Origin: Ciona intestinalis
Lineage: Eukaryota > Chordata > Ascidiacea > Phlebobranchia > Cionidae
Reading direction: 5' to 3'
Assembly (NCBI RefSeq): GCF_000224145.3
Contig: NC_020176.2
Location: 4,865,462-4,929,461 of the forward strand
DNA length: 64,000 bases
The notes under the pieces are model-generated. The model was not told the origin of the DNA, ran no database searches, and worked only from the letters and a program-made list of their open reading frames with translations. This document shows, piece after piece, positions 52,652 to 64,000 of the stretch. The stretch's first letter is position 1, and every line of letters begins with the position of its first letter. Both the position numbers and the translations under genes were made by a program.

Positions 52652-55600
52652 TCACGAATCATAGTCTTCCTGCAGCATTGAATAAGTGAAACTATCGAAC
52701 TTCGATTCCGGTCGATGGCGTAATAATTCCGATATTCCCCCACCACTGCCTCGTGTGGTGGGAATGGTATCTATGGCGACGTCTCTACGGATATCGTCGA
52801 GTGGGGAAGGGGGAGGGGGTTTGTACGCTAACCATGCGGAAATGAAGAGAAGGACTGTAAGGCTCTGTAGATATGAGATAGAAATAATAAATAAATGTAA
52901 TTTATTTTTCCCCAACGACAGTCGTTAAACACGGGTGTTCTGTTTCATACACCTCGTCCCAGCTTACAAGTTACCACGTATGTCATTTATTTATGCTTGC
53001 ATGGCGGGTAACGACAGTCGTTATAAGACGGGTGTTTCGTTTCATACACCATGTGCACGCTTCTGAGTTGCCGCGTATGTAACTTTACTGGTGAATGTTT
53101 TCATGTATGGCTGACAGTTTAGACAACCCATTAGTAACCACTGGGTTGGAGCAATTTCAGTTAAGTGTCTTGCCCAAGGTCACTTATGCCCAGAAAGGTA
53201 GCAGCGTCGAGACTCCAACCTGTAACCTCTAGACCGGAGGCTGGAATTCTAACTTTAACAATAATTATTGCAAACAAACAAAGATATACCTTAAGCACAA
53301 CTATAAGAGTTGCCATGTTAGATGACAGAGTAACATTCTTGTACAACCGGCAGAAACCTTGTTCTCCACATTCAGAACTCCATACCACGCATGCAAGGTC
53401 GAGCACTCGTCCGAATAATATCGGACCTGGGATGCTGCCGACGACTCGCAGGATCACAAACTGATGAAAATATAGTGACAAGTTATTTATAAGAAGACAA
53501 CCATGTTATTTGTGCTGGCACGTTTATTTTACCTTTCATTTGTTGGGGTGGGCCAACAAAGCAAGAAACTTGACGGTGATTTATTTAAAATCAATGCAGT
53601 ATCACCAATTTTAATATATAAAGCAGACTGATTACACAAGGTATCAAAACCTATTCCAGGGAATACCCATGTTGGTGCCTTTTGCAAAATGCACAGCCTA
53701 CACCTAACAACAACATACACCTCATGCTCGCTGTTGAGTTGTAACATGTATGTATATTCCTATATGTAAGTAATGCATATATTATATGATTAACTGGTAA
53801 AGGTCATGGGTGTATCGTGTATTTCTATATTAATATACCCACATTGTACACCGACACATTCTATACAAACCCCACCTTAACCCCAATAGCAAACGATCGC
53901 TGCGTGAAGGGCACGACGCGCAACACGGCTTGCACAGCAGGTGTTCCTGCCGAGAAGGTTGAAAGGATAGAAATAAAGAAAACAAAAAGGAAGATTCCAC
54001 GTGTTGCGCACGTCGAATTCGTGCAAACACCAGGTGTCGCTGTGTGGGTGAAGTTCGAGGAAATGCAACCACAATCCGAGTACGTCTGCGATAAAATAAG
54101 AAAAAAATAAATAAATGAGGCAAAAAGTCATTAATTGCTGGTTTATAAAAACCTGGATAAACCAACAGATTTTGGGGTTAGTTGTTTCCAACGAAGTTAA
54201 AACGCAATGACGATCTGGATAGATGTTGGGCTATTGTTGGTGTAAAACAGAAACATGGGCTCCAGGGGCCCAATACCCAATTATACTGGACCTACACCTA
54301 CACCAAACTTCAGGGCTGGTCTGCTTACCCAACCACCCCAGGTTTGGCGCCTATGGAGTACTTTGTAAGTATTGTCGCAGGGGAGGTTAAAGGGGCTCCA
54401 ACTGCCTAAATATATTGTACCTAACTTGGTAAGTATTAAAACAAGTATAATAGTCCTGGCAACAGCAGTATATATATAATTATACCACATACCTTATTAT
54501 CAAATACACCCACACACCCAGCAAAGCATGGCGAGTAATAAGTCACCCCGTCCCCCCCACACACGGGGTCATAAAGGTCATTGTTACAATTACACGCTTG
54601 ATTGCACATCGAAACATGGGACGTTGAGGATAAATTACTTTCGCCCATATATGGAATGGTGGCTCCCGCAAATTCTGTGGGGTAAATTTGTTGAATAAAT
54701 CATAAATTGTAAATTTGTTTTAAAAATAAATATAAAGTTAATGTTTAAATATTTGATGAGGTATTTTTCTATGGCTGCCAATTTGCCATCCGTGTAAAGT
54801 TTAAAAAACATAACAGCTGCAGAAACCATGAGAGAAGGGTTAATGGCTGTGTGCCGATAACTCTGCTTGTTGTGTAAACCCCATCTATCAAACATTGGGT
54901 GAAATATAACAAGACAATTACAACATATTTTATGGGTCTGTAGCGTGGCACACCATGAGACCCAAGATTAAGGCCAAAATAAAGTTATCACACGCTTTAT
55001 TTTTTACAAAAAGACACTTAACTTATTTTTCACAAAAAAGTCTTTTAACTTGACCCACAATTCCCTAACTTCCTCTGCCAACACCAATACACACTTACTA
55101 ATATCTGGGCAATGTTGAAAGAACATGAAACTTGTTGCCGAAGCAATCAACGAACAAATGGAACAAAACTTAAGGATTCCCGGCACGGATAATCGAGCTT
55201 TAGTTACGACAAATCCCCCGAGGAATTGTCCGGACACGCCTGCGAGTATGGCAAGGATACCTGTAGGTGTATGGTATTGTGTATTATGAGTATGAAGTGT
55301 AATCTATTCTATATAGACAGTGGCGCCGCCCGGAAAAATAAAATTTCAAAAATATATTTTTTCAAATATTTTTTTAATGAATTTTTTTTTTGGTTTCAAA
55401 GAGGGGGGGGTCGCGACACCCTAACCCCCCTTGGCTGCGCCACTGTATATAGACCTATTATATGATGAAGGCTGTTTACATAAACTTAAAGTGACCGCTT
55501 CATTTATATTTTATGTTTAAGTCACCACAAAAAGAGGGGTCATGGGGGTGAAATGGTATGTATTTTATATTATAAGTAAGATATGTGATATATTGTATAC

Positions 55601-58600
55601 AGGTGAGGTTCTGAAGCAAGACATGCAAAAGGACTTGGAATGTAGACAAGAGTTGCTCATTACTCACAAATGGAAATTATTTATTCTTAATACATTTTTA
55701 ATTTAAATAAAAAAAGCAACTGAATCTGCCTGAGCAACTGAATGTTGGGGTTTAACAATGACAAATATGATGTATGAATAGTCGTCATATCCACCCATAA
55801 TGACATCACAGATCACAATGAACCACATTATGACAAACCTTACCAAAGTATGTTGCAGCTTGAGTAGGTGATAACGCAAACATGGATTCCAAATACTTTG
55901 GTCCAAACGTGGTCAACCCAATAACCAAGCATGCATCCATGGTTGCAGCCAGTGTAACGAGGATAAATGTGGGGTTGCGCAATAATATAACAACGCTGTG
56001 CCAGATATGGGAAAACCTGGAGTGGGGGAGGTGTGTAGTTAATATTGGAATGAAACATCACGCATTTTACACCATGTATGCATGGGGGTACAGTCTATGG
56101 AACTGTTGTACCTTGACAGTGAGCATAAACTTAGAACAACATGGCTGTCTATAATAGCATCTTGTATATAAATACACCATATGTGTCTGGTGTATAAGAA
56201 GACACCCATGTTATGACTGGACAGCAAGCATGAGGTGTATGAATACACCATATGTGTCTGGTGTATAAGAAGACACTCATGTTATAACTCAACAGTGAGC
56301 ATGAGATGTATGAATACACCATATATGTCTGGTGTATAAGAAGACACCCATGTTATGACTGGACAGCGAGCATGAGATGTATGAATACACCATATATGTC
56401 TGGTGTATAAGAAGACACCCATGTTATGACTGGACAGCGAGCATGAGGTGTATGAATACACCTATGTGTCTGGTGTATAAGAAGACACCCATGTTATGAC
56501 TGGACAGCGAGCATGAGGTGTATGAATACACCATGTGTGTCTGGTGTATAAGAAGACACCCATGTTATAACTTGACAGTAAGCATGAGGTGTATGAATAC
56601 ACCATGTGTCTGGTGTATAAGAAGACACCCATGTTATGACTGGACAGCGAGCATGAGGAACCCACCTGCTTTCTCCCATCCCATCCTCTCCCCTCTTCCC
56701 CCCATGAATCTCATCCTCCCTCCCACTCTTGCATCCTCTGTGTTGGGAAGTTGTTTAGGAAGTAAGAGGATGGGTAGAGAGAGAACGATGAGGATGACGC
56801 CTCCCACTAGAAACCCCAACCACCAAGCTCCAATCCATAACGTACTCGGTTCGTTTATTTCAACTCTGGAGATGAAAAGGTATACACTAAAAATATATAA
56901 CAACAATGGTTATAATGTCTGCCTTTAGCCCAGAGGGTACAGGTTCAAGGCTTGACGCTGTGGGGGTATGTGTCTTTGGACAAGACACTTAATGGAAATT
57001 GCTCTAACCCAGTGGGCACAAATAGGTTGTCCAAACGAAAAAACAGTCACCCCCAAAGTTACATTCATAGACTAGTAACTCCTAAGCTGGCATGAGGTGT
57101 ATGAAACAGAACACCTGTGGTATAACGAATGTCATTGTTCCGCTTATAGTAAGTTAACACCCATGTCTCCTGGATAATATATGATATTTCTATTCCAACT
57201 TACATTTCCCCCAGATTTGTATAAATCGTAAGAAATCGACTCCCGAGTAAAAACCCCACGGCTGGACCAAGGACGGCACTTGAGTAATAAATACCTGCAA
57301 CAAATACAACTTATATTGTACAAAGCAGAGTTTTAACTGTCAAGTATGCTAAAGTGTCGGTCAAATACATCTTAACATATATAAATAACTGCAACAATAA
57401 AAGTTACAGCACATATGATTACATTGCTAATATATTAGGTTTAATTTAAATAAGTTCCAAACTTTACGCGGTGGCCCATGGTCAAAATATATGTGGAAAA
57501 AGTGGTTTATGTAACAATGGTATATTTAGGGCCAGGTGTATGACAAACAATGAAACATTGAATGAAAAACTACAACTTAATTTATATAAACAACTGTAAA
57601 AAAGCAGTGCAACTAATTCAAGGTTATTGTTTTGTTGACACTTAATAAAACTATTTGTCAAAAATATTGAAGTGTTGGTCAAATACGACTTAACTTATAT
57701 GAACGCAAAAGTGGTGCCACCAATTCAAGGGTATTGTTTTGTCTACAAGTATAATATAAACATACAAACTTGAGTACTTGACATAACCTGTCAATCAAGC
57801 AAGGGGTTAACAATACATGGTTGCCACTTCACATTACACGCAATAAAACAAGCACCCCACCATGATATAAAGACGAATGCACTTGTTTAACATTTTCATC
57901 GAGATATGTAACACCGAGGGTAAATAACGTTGTACCGCCGATCCCGTGTAACAACTGACCAACAACAAACAAACCCCTGAAAAATACAAAGCACTTGATC
58001 AGTTGTGACCTGGTGTGTAAAAGGATTAACTGGATTAACACCAAACTACTTGGATTTGAACTGATATTACACCTAACACAGAAATAGCGGCATAAACTGC
58101 ATTTTGACTGAGAGCATGAGGTGTAAATAACAAAACACACAAGAAATTTGTATAAATTTACCTATAAGTTCATTACATTTGCGTATCGTAAACACAAAAT
58201 TTATTTCTTTCTTATTTGGAGAAGATCACATTAACAACAAAGAGAAGGAAAAGCCATAAAAAAAGCAGTCGTTATAACATGCTACATGTAAAAACTACTT
58301 AAATAAAACTGAAATATAAATATAAATAGCAATAATGTGGCTGCTAAACCCATATAAAACTCACATGTAACTCTTTAAGCTTGACTCCATACATTTTCCT
58401 TGTTCAACGGTTGAGTTACAAACATTGTGACTTTCCTCCCCGTATACATAACTTGGCGCAAAGGAATGCGGGGAGCTGAACACAATGGACCCGATGCCCA
58501 TAAGGAAAACACCCCACCCTATCCAGAGTGGTTTGTGGCCTCTACCACCAATATATGTGATGATAAGGACCGAGATGCAGGATGAGATGTCATAACTGCT

Positions 58601-59561
58601 CGCTATGAGACCAGTCTCTGTACTGTGCAAATGGAACCTGGGGAATAAGTTGGTGTTAGAGCATTGTTTCAAAACCTATGGTAGGTGCACCACTCGTGGT
58701 AAATGAATGTGTACATGGATGTAAAACTTTATGGCCTGTACCGTAGTTTAGCGTGGATCACTACCCCAAAAACCTGGAGTGCTCCAACCCATTAGTGACC
58801 ACTAGGTTGAAGCAATATCAAGTAAGTGTCTTGCCCAAGGACACAAACATCTATCAGCGTGGAACTTCGATGCAGTTTTCCTTTAGTTACAAATTAACCA
58901 TGCAACCAAACTACTGAGCTACCATTCTAGTAAGTTTGTGTTTCATCAATTTCAATTTCACCTCTTTTCCAAAGTTGACACAATCACCCCAAACAATCCA
59001 CTTATTATGAAACCTTGTGCAATACTTGCGCAACAAAGGAAAAACAAAGCTCCTTTGGGAGTCGCAAACCTCTGGAGGAAAGAAATGTAAAACCTGAAAA
59101 GTAAGATCATAGTTTTAATGAGTGATTCACCTACTATGTTATACACCATTGTGTTTTATATGAAGAGGTCTTTGAGTGCCTAGGATTTGGTTTTGTCTCA
59201 TTGTAACTATTTACACCTCCAACATATTGCCATTTTTGGATTTTTCTGGCTATGGCAGAATTGGATTGTACACTAGTGCCAAATATTAATATTAAGAGGT
59301 GTTTAAACCACCTCATTCTCACTGCCAAGCATCTAAATTTGTATCTTTATTCATCAAATAATTGGCATTTTGAGAAACAGTTTATTTATGCCATTGTGAG
59401 TGTGAGCAATACCTAATGTTTACAACAATATGTAAAGAAAGGATATAAATTGAACAAAATCTGGAACTTTCACGTCACAGTGACGTCACACAAACATACG
59501 TCACGTCAACGTCACCTTCGTTTACTACTCCCACACCCCACTTGGCATCCGCACGACTCAT
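52652..59561 (-). CDS. SLCO4A1: SLCO4-type organic anion transporter (OATP)
   Basis: Twelve-TM plasma-membrane carrier of organic anions such as thyroid hormones, steroid conjugates and prostaglandins. Exons, right to left (approximate): 59519-59561, 58960-59095, 58366-58638, 57856-57975, 57212-57294, 56667-56865, 55850-56020, 55100-55252, 54491-54680, 53876-54085, 53290-53461, 52652-52864. Marks: [73 protein letters not shown], the OATP signature [40 protein letters not shown], a Kazal-like Cys loop ([20 protein letters not shown] and YSPCFAGC), [14 protein letters not shown]. These fit human SLCO4A1/SLCO4C1 better than SLCO1-3. The first exon (MSRADAKWG) is the least sure. Introns hold SINEs, a 71-bp minisatellite and a hAT-type MITE. 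Confidence 0.92.
52895..53260 (-). mobile_element. SINE, tail plus full-length copy (SLCO4 intron)
   Basis: First tail at 52900-52985 (CAACGACAGTCGTTAAACAC). Second copy from 52985: TTGCATGGCGGGTAACGACA, TGGCTGACAGTTTAGACAAC, CCATTAGTAACCACTGGGTT, GTGTCTTGCCCAAGGTCACT, then a head in reverse CGAGACTCCAACCTGTAACC. Confidence 0.75.
55310..55453. mobile_element. hAT-type non-autonomous element with 8-bp target duplication
   Basis: A 128-bp element (55318-55445) starts CAGTGGCGCC and ends GGCTGCGCCACTG, so the ends CAGTGGCG are inverted. It is flanked on both sides by the same 8 bases, TATATAGA (55310-55317 and 55446-55453). CAGTGGCG ends with an 8-bp duplication are typical of hAT transposons. 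The interior is a T/A-rich and G-run stretch with no coding. SLCO4 intron. Confidence 0.88.
56155..56655 (+). repeat. 71-bp minisatellite, about 7 copies (SLCO4 intron)
   Basis: Longest array of the unit: TACACCATATGTGTCTGGTG, TATAAGAAGACACCCATGTT, ATGACTGGACAGCGAGCATG, AGGTGTATGAA. It runs up to the edge of the SLCO4 exon at 56667. Variants (ATAACTCAACAGTGAG versus ATGACTGGACAGCGAG) alternate, so the array grew by more than one duplication event. Confidence 0.9.
56925..57155 (+). mobile_element. tRNA-derived SINE, near full length (SLCO4 intron)
   Basis: GGGTACAGGTTCAAGGCTTG (B-box like), GGGTATGTGTCTTTGGACAA, TTGCTCTAACCCAGTGGGCA, AACAGTCACCCCCAAAGTTA, GGTGTATGAAACAGAACACC. The A-box end is worn. 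Confidence 0.7.
58770..58925 (-). mobile_element. SINE head and body (SLCO4 intron)
   Basis: CCCATTAGTGACCACTAGGT, AAGTGTCTTGCCCAAGGACA, then in reverse a tRNA-like head: sense strand TAGCTCAGTAGTTTGGTTGC fits a Pol III A box. Confidence 0.65.
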
Positions 59562-60213
59562 CAGTGCTTGGATTTCCGCGAAAACTGCTCGAACCTCTCG
59601 GTACCGAGATCATTTAGTTGGATCAAAGACAACAAAACAAAAAAACAAAATATATACAAACAAATATTTAAAATAAAAACAAAAGAAAAGAAACAAAAAA
59701 TCCCCTGAGTTGATACATAAACACATCGGTTTATAGAAATCCTACTTTTTTTTATTATTAAAACAAGTTTCGTAAAAAATGACAACAAAACATACTTTTT
59801 CTTAGCCATTAAAACACATTTGTAACTAAAAATAAAATAGTAAATTTATTTCAACAGTGAAAGCCGTTTCAGTGATTATTTTTACGAGATTAAAAAAGCT
59901 TAACAAAAGTCAACGGGTGTTTTATTCCACGTAAATTGGTTTTCTACCTTTACAAAGTGGTATACCGCTGTGTTAAGCCAAAGCCATAACATCACGCCTG
60001 CTTAGTAACTACGTGAGTGAACCTTTGGAAATGCCAGAGCAAATTACAGAAATTTACTTTTGCTTAAAAATGTTAAAGAGACTAGAATATAGACGTTAAA
60101 GCAAAGCCGTGTTAAAGCCATGGATATAATGTATAGACAAACTTATCTTTTAAAAGGCGACGTGTGCAATTTATTTGGGCCACCAACAAATGCATTCCGA
60201 GCAACCAATATTA

Positions 60214-60402
60214 TACAGTAGGCTGGGGGAAGACGGGACACCTTTTGCACATAATATCTAACTATCCTGATCATGTTAACAACGGTCTATGTGAATCGTG
60301 AGGATGCGGTTTAATAATTTTTTGAATGTCCTTTGTTTACTAACAAATAGGACAAGAAAATAGAATTAAAAGGTGTCCAATCTTCCCCACCCTACAATAT
60401 AT
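60214..60402. mobile_element. MITE with inverted core
   Basis: Outer end GTAGGCTGGGGGAAGACGGG and inner GGTGTCCAATCTTCCCCACC are as usual, but the core reads reversed (CATAATATCTAACTATCCTG, GAATGTCCTTTGTTTACTAA). Same arrangement as in the copy at 37383. Confidence 0.6.
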
Positions 60403-61089
60403 ACAGTGTATCAAAATGTACGGTCTCCACACTACTGGTTTACGTTATCATTTGGTGTGTTTGCCTACTCTAGTTAAAATTAGGTTTCCAAGTATGTTAG
60501 CGCTGTTTATGGATAAATGATGTTCTCTAACGTTTCTTAAAATAGTTTAAACTTTTTCGACAAAAATACTGCTGTTGCGTGCTCATGCGTGAATTACAAA
60601 GTTTGGGTGATAATATATGACGTCAGAGACCTATGACGTATAACCTCAAGTTGCGTAATTGGAGTTAGAGCGCGTTACGGGTGGCTATTTTGGGTTCAGA
60701 TTGCGTCAAAACACCTCAAGATATTTCAACCTGAAGAAACCGCATGGGAAGTTACTACACGCTGGAATGAAAAATTGTAACATGGGGTTTACCATTCGCG
60801 TTTAAGATGCGGTAGTTTACCCGTAACGTGTTTTAACGTCATTTTGTTGTTTTGTCTTTCCTAAAAAAATATATCAAAAAAAAACAAGAATCCGAAACAA
60901 ACCGAATTAGATGTATCTGTTCGACTACGATAACAAAGATCAAATTAATTCAAACAACAAATCGACAGCAGTTAAAACAACGATTACTGTATGGGAACTA
61001 TGTGCTAACGGTATTTATTTTACCCCACAGTACTATATTAACTAAAACAGCAAAGAGAAATAAGGAATCTGCAACAAAACGCAAATCAT

Positions 61090-61180
61090 TACCATCAGGT
61101 ACGAGGTGTATGAAACAGAACGTTCATGTTATAACGATTGTGGTTGCCCCGCCATGCGAGGATAAAGCACAAGTTATATT
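61090..61180 (+). mobile_element. SINE tail fragment
   Basis: CAGGTACGAGGTGTATGAAA, CAGAACGTTCATGTTATAAC, TTGCCCCGCCATGCGAGGAT. Head absent. Confidence 0.55.
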
Positions 61181-61561
61181 CATTAAAACACGCTATGTAT
61201 AAAAACAGCCAAAAAAGTATTTCTCTTTTCACTTAAATTTAACATTTACGCGCAGCTAGAAAGTAGAGACAGCTTTGAAGTTGATTTATGGCTAAGGTTT
61301 GGTTTGTTTATACAAGCTTATGGTAACACTAACAGCCTGGAGGGCCGATCGTTGCTGGAAATGTAGTCGCATCTCAAGCTATCTGTCTTAATACAGAGAA
61401 AACGTGAATGTAATTACATCGGAGTTCAAGCGAACCAGCTTTAATTAGCGCGGTGGTTGAGGTTGTTAAACAGCGCGCTTTGCTAAGAGTTGCACGGCTA
61501 AGGAACGTTGGGCTAGAATAGTTCTGTGGGTTTACTTTTAGCTTTGGGTTCTATAAGAATA

Positions 61562-61747
61562 TAAGAGTGGGGGGAGATTGAACACTTTTTATTTTATTTT
61601 TATTTTTTGGTAGTAAACAAAGAACGTTTAAACAATTATAAAGCCGTATCCCTACAACTCCCGTATACCGTTGTTAATTATTTAAAATACGATCAGAATA
61701 TTTTGATATTATGTGTTAAAGGTGTCCCATCTTCTCCCACCCTACTG
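61562..61747. mobile_element. MITE (AGTAGGGTGGGG family)
   Basis: GAGTGGGGGGAGATTGAACA, GGTAGTAAACAAAGAACGTT, CGTTGTTAATTATTTAAAAT, GTGTCCCATCTTCTCCCACC, CTACTGTA. Confidence 0.7.
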
Positions 61748-62694
61748 TAGGACCATGTTCTGTCGCCCCAAACGTATTTGTAAAAATTTAGTTCAAAATA
61801 AAACCTTTTTTCTTATTGGCGTAAATGTTCAGGATATAATAAGTGTAAACAGCGTGAGATAATTGCTTATTGCCTTAAAGATGTCCGCCATGTGGCAGAT
61901 GATACGCTGTTTTAAATATATCTGCGTTAAATTTTACTCCAGAATACCAGATATTAATTGCCAGTGTTAGCGCCATTGCTCTGATAAAGTACATCATTGG
62001 CGGATTAGATAATGGCGGAGTTTAAGCGACTTTCTCATACCTTAGTTTGATATCAAAGGCTTATCCTGTTGTAAGTGGTGCAACGTTCGTGTATAACCGG
62101 CTCAACGAAATTGACCACTTCGCGCTAGCGAAGGTAAAGAAGGAAAAAGGCGGCGAGAAAGAGGAAGGTTTTTCGATTAAGTTGGAAATCGTGTCAAAGT
62201 CAGTTGGTAGATTCAAAGACTGGAGAGCGTAATATTAGTTTAACGTGTTAAGGATAGACATAGTTCATTAGCAAGTGTATTTGTTATAAATATGAATTTT
62301 GTTCGAAGTGGGATTTAAAACGGAGAGAAGGGAGTTGGCAGCAAAAGGACAATCGTGAAAGATGGCTACGAGTAAAACTACTTGAGCAAAAGCGTCTGAT
62401 AAAAGCGTGGCTGCTAAACCAAAATAACTTTTCAATACACGACTGAACTCCATGTACAAGTATGTGCGTATACGAGTGTTACAGATTCAACAAAAGTTAA
62501 GTGCGCTTATACGGCGCAAGTTACACTTCAAGTGAAGCTGTATAATTAAGTCTACGGGTAATAAAGAGCTTAATAAGTGTCAGTTCGCCACTTCGTCGAC
62601 ACGGATGAGGTTTTGCTTGAATTATTAAAGTTAAGACGCAGCATTGGTAACAGGTAGCAAAAATTAATCTTGGATTTGCTGTCATATTGTTGCA

Positions 62695-62850
62695 CAACCA
62701 CAAAAGTTACATACAGTGGTAACATTGTAAGCAGGGCACAAGGGTGTATGAAACAAGAACACCCAGTGTTATAACGAATGCCGTTGCCCGTTGCCCCGAC
62801 AGGCGAGGATAAACAAAAGTACATATATTCATTGTAACGATTCGTAACGA
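62695..62850 (+). mobile_element. SINE tail fragment with small insertions
   Basis: AAAGTTACATACAGTGGTAA, GCAGGGCACAAGGGTGTATG, ACACCCAGTGTTATAACGAA, CCCCGACAGGCGAGGATAAA. Extra single bases and a repeated GTTGCCC piece set it apart. Confidence 0.55.
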
Positions 62851-62873
62851 TACCTGCTTTGTTGCATATGGAT

Positions 62874-63069
62874 ATAGTAGGGTGGGGGAAGATGGGACAC
62901 CTTTTTATTTTATTTTCTCCGCCCATTTGGTAGGAAACAAAGAATATTCAAATAATTATTAAACCGTATCCTTACGACTCCCATAGGCCGCTGTTAATTG
63001 TTTAAAACTTGATCAGGATATTCGAATATTATGTATCAAAGATGTCCCATCTTCCCCCACCCTACTATA
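62874..63069. mobile_element. MITE (AGTAGGGTGGGG family), complete
   Basis: ATAGTAGGGTGGGGGAAGAT, GGTAGGAAACAAAGAATATT, GTTAATTGTTTAAAACTTGA, GATGTCCCATCTTCCCCCAC, CCTACTATA. TA on both sides. Confidence 0.8.
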
Positions 63070-64000
63070 TTATACACTCGTTACGACACCAGCGTCGTGC
63101 ATACAGTTGGGCAACGACTACACTGATTAGTTGCGAGTTTTGCAAATTACAGTTAATTTGTTAATTAACGATCTCGTAAATGGTAGGATTAGTAGCCCGT
63201 AAAACCAATTCGACGACCAACAATAGCTCTGAGGTTGATTGTATGTGTTCGTGTAGATCCATATCATAAGCCGTAAATCCGCGCGTGCGTTTAAAGTGCA
63301 TGTTTAAGAACTTTTAAAGGGATTATCTGAAGATAATATGTTTCTATAATCGTTTGTTGTTTAGCAGAATCCTGATATATTACAAGTTGCATGACCACAG
63401 TAAGTCATACATGCGCGTCGGTTTATTAAATCATCGAGTATCGTAGTATTGTACAACTGTTACATAATACGTAACATAGCGTTATAGTGTATTGAGTTTC
63501 TTAACCAAAATACCTCAACTGAAAGGGTTTGATTTCGCTTTATAAGTTAAAGGGTTAATACAATAGAAAGGTTACCGCTGACAATACTTATAAATTGTTT
63601 GTTGTGTAAACTTAATATACAGGTAATGATTTCCATGTTTTATAAAAGCGTAAAAACACAAATACAGTAAAGGGTATACGTAGTTTCCTATATAGGTCTG
63701 TACAGTGAGATACAATATAGCGTACAACCTGTACATTAGCATATGCTAACTATATGCTGGATTAAACATGTAAACTTTTTTATGACTGTGTTATAGTGAA
63801 AGATATATATATATAGTCAGTTTTTTGGTTGCCTTTGGTGGTAAACAAAGAACATTTACAGAAATATATAATCATATCCTCACGAAAATTAATTGTTCCA
63901 AACGCAATCAGGAAATATTAGATATATATATATGTTAACGATATCCTTGCTCCGTAGTACTATTTATTGGTATAAACTGTATGTAGCTATTTTTTGTTTG

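Larger units (their letters stand above)
59562..64000. other. 4.4-kb intergenic region, repeats and unique sequence
   Basis: No gene supported. It carries MITEs at 60214-60402, 61562-61747, 62874-63069 and a worn one at about 63830-63965, plus SINE tails at 61090-61180 and 62695-62850. The block 61200-61560 and 61760-62690 is free of the recognised repeats and may be regulatory DNA of a gene beyond the window; a 61-codon ORF at 62047-62232 has no family features. It also contains the upstream region of SLCO4. Confidence 0.5.

Noticed and set aside
53817-54110. 97-codon plus-strand ORF
   Set aside because: Antisense shadow of the SLCO4 exon at 53876-54085.
62047-62232. 61-codon ORF, Lys/Glu-rich
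   Set aside because: No ATG at the listed start, no family feature, no splice context or neighbour support.
62570-62926. 118-codon minus-strand ORF
   Set aside because: Lies over a SINE tail and a MITE end.

Overview
The window reads as nuclear DNA of a tunicate, most probably a Ciona species of the C. intestinalis type. This is inferred from an AT-rich and compact genome, short GT-AG introns, and chordate-type gene families lying a few hundred bases apart. A dense set of small repeats also points to Ciona: a tRNA-derived SINE, a ~190-bp MITE whose ends begin AGTAGGGTGGGG, and short minisatellites repeated in several introns. No database search was possible. Family calls rest on motifs and recalled family sequences, and exon joins were made by hand from splice signals and reading phase.

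Layout from left to right. About 408-2786 (-): DUF3105 / TP53I13-like protein, running off the left edge. 4669-5148 (+): small two-TM protein with three PPxY motifs. 6355-16740 (+): MAP3K19 (YSK4)-like kinase with a ~3.2-kb disordered exon and a changed catalytic-loop residue. 17694-19890 (+): seven-TM part of an adhesion GPCR, just after a 50-N gap. 20536-24630 (-): complete CLP1, the RNA 5'-kinase of 3'-end and tRNA processing. 25116-25475 (-): intronless SNRPD2. 26228-37868 (-): 23-exon M1 aminopeptidase N. 39001-41943 (+): seven-exon class II, plant-type PRPP synthetase. 43084-45509 (-): PPP1R15 (GADD34/CReP). 45530-46255 (-): a 102-residue one-TM protein whose stop lies 20 nt before the PPP1R15 start. 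46935-50279 (-): CYP2-like cytochrome P450. 52652-59561 (-): SLCO4-type organic anion transporter. From 59562 to the end I find no convincing gene, only MITEs, SINE tails and unique sequence.

The genes do not form one pathway. Two are RNA-processing neighbours (SNRPD2, CLP1), and several are membrane or xenobiotic-handling genes (aminopeptidase, P450, OATP). The most interesting items are the plant-type PRPP synthetase in a chordate; the apparent dicistronic arrangement ahead of PPP1R15, with a 27-codon ORF overlapping its start codon (PPP1R15 homologues in mammals are controlled by uORFs); the Lys-to-Asn change in the HRDxK motif of MAP3K19; and a 71-bp minisatellite in introns of unrelated genes that looks derived from the tail of the local SINE.
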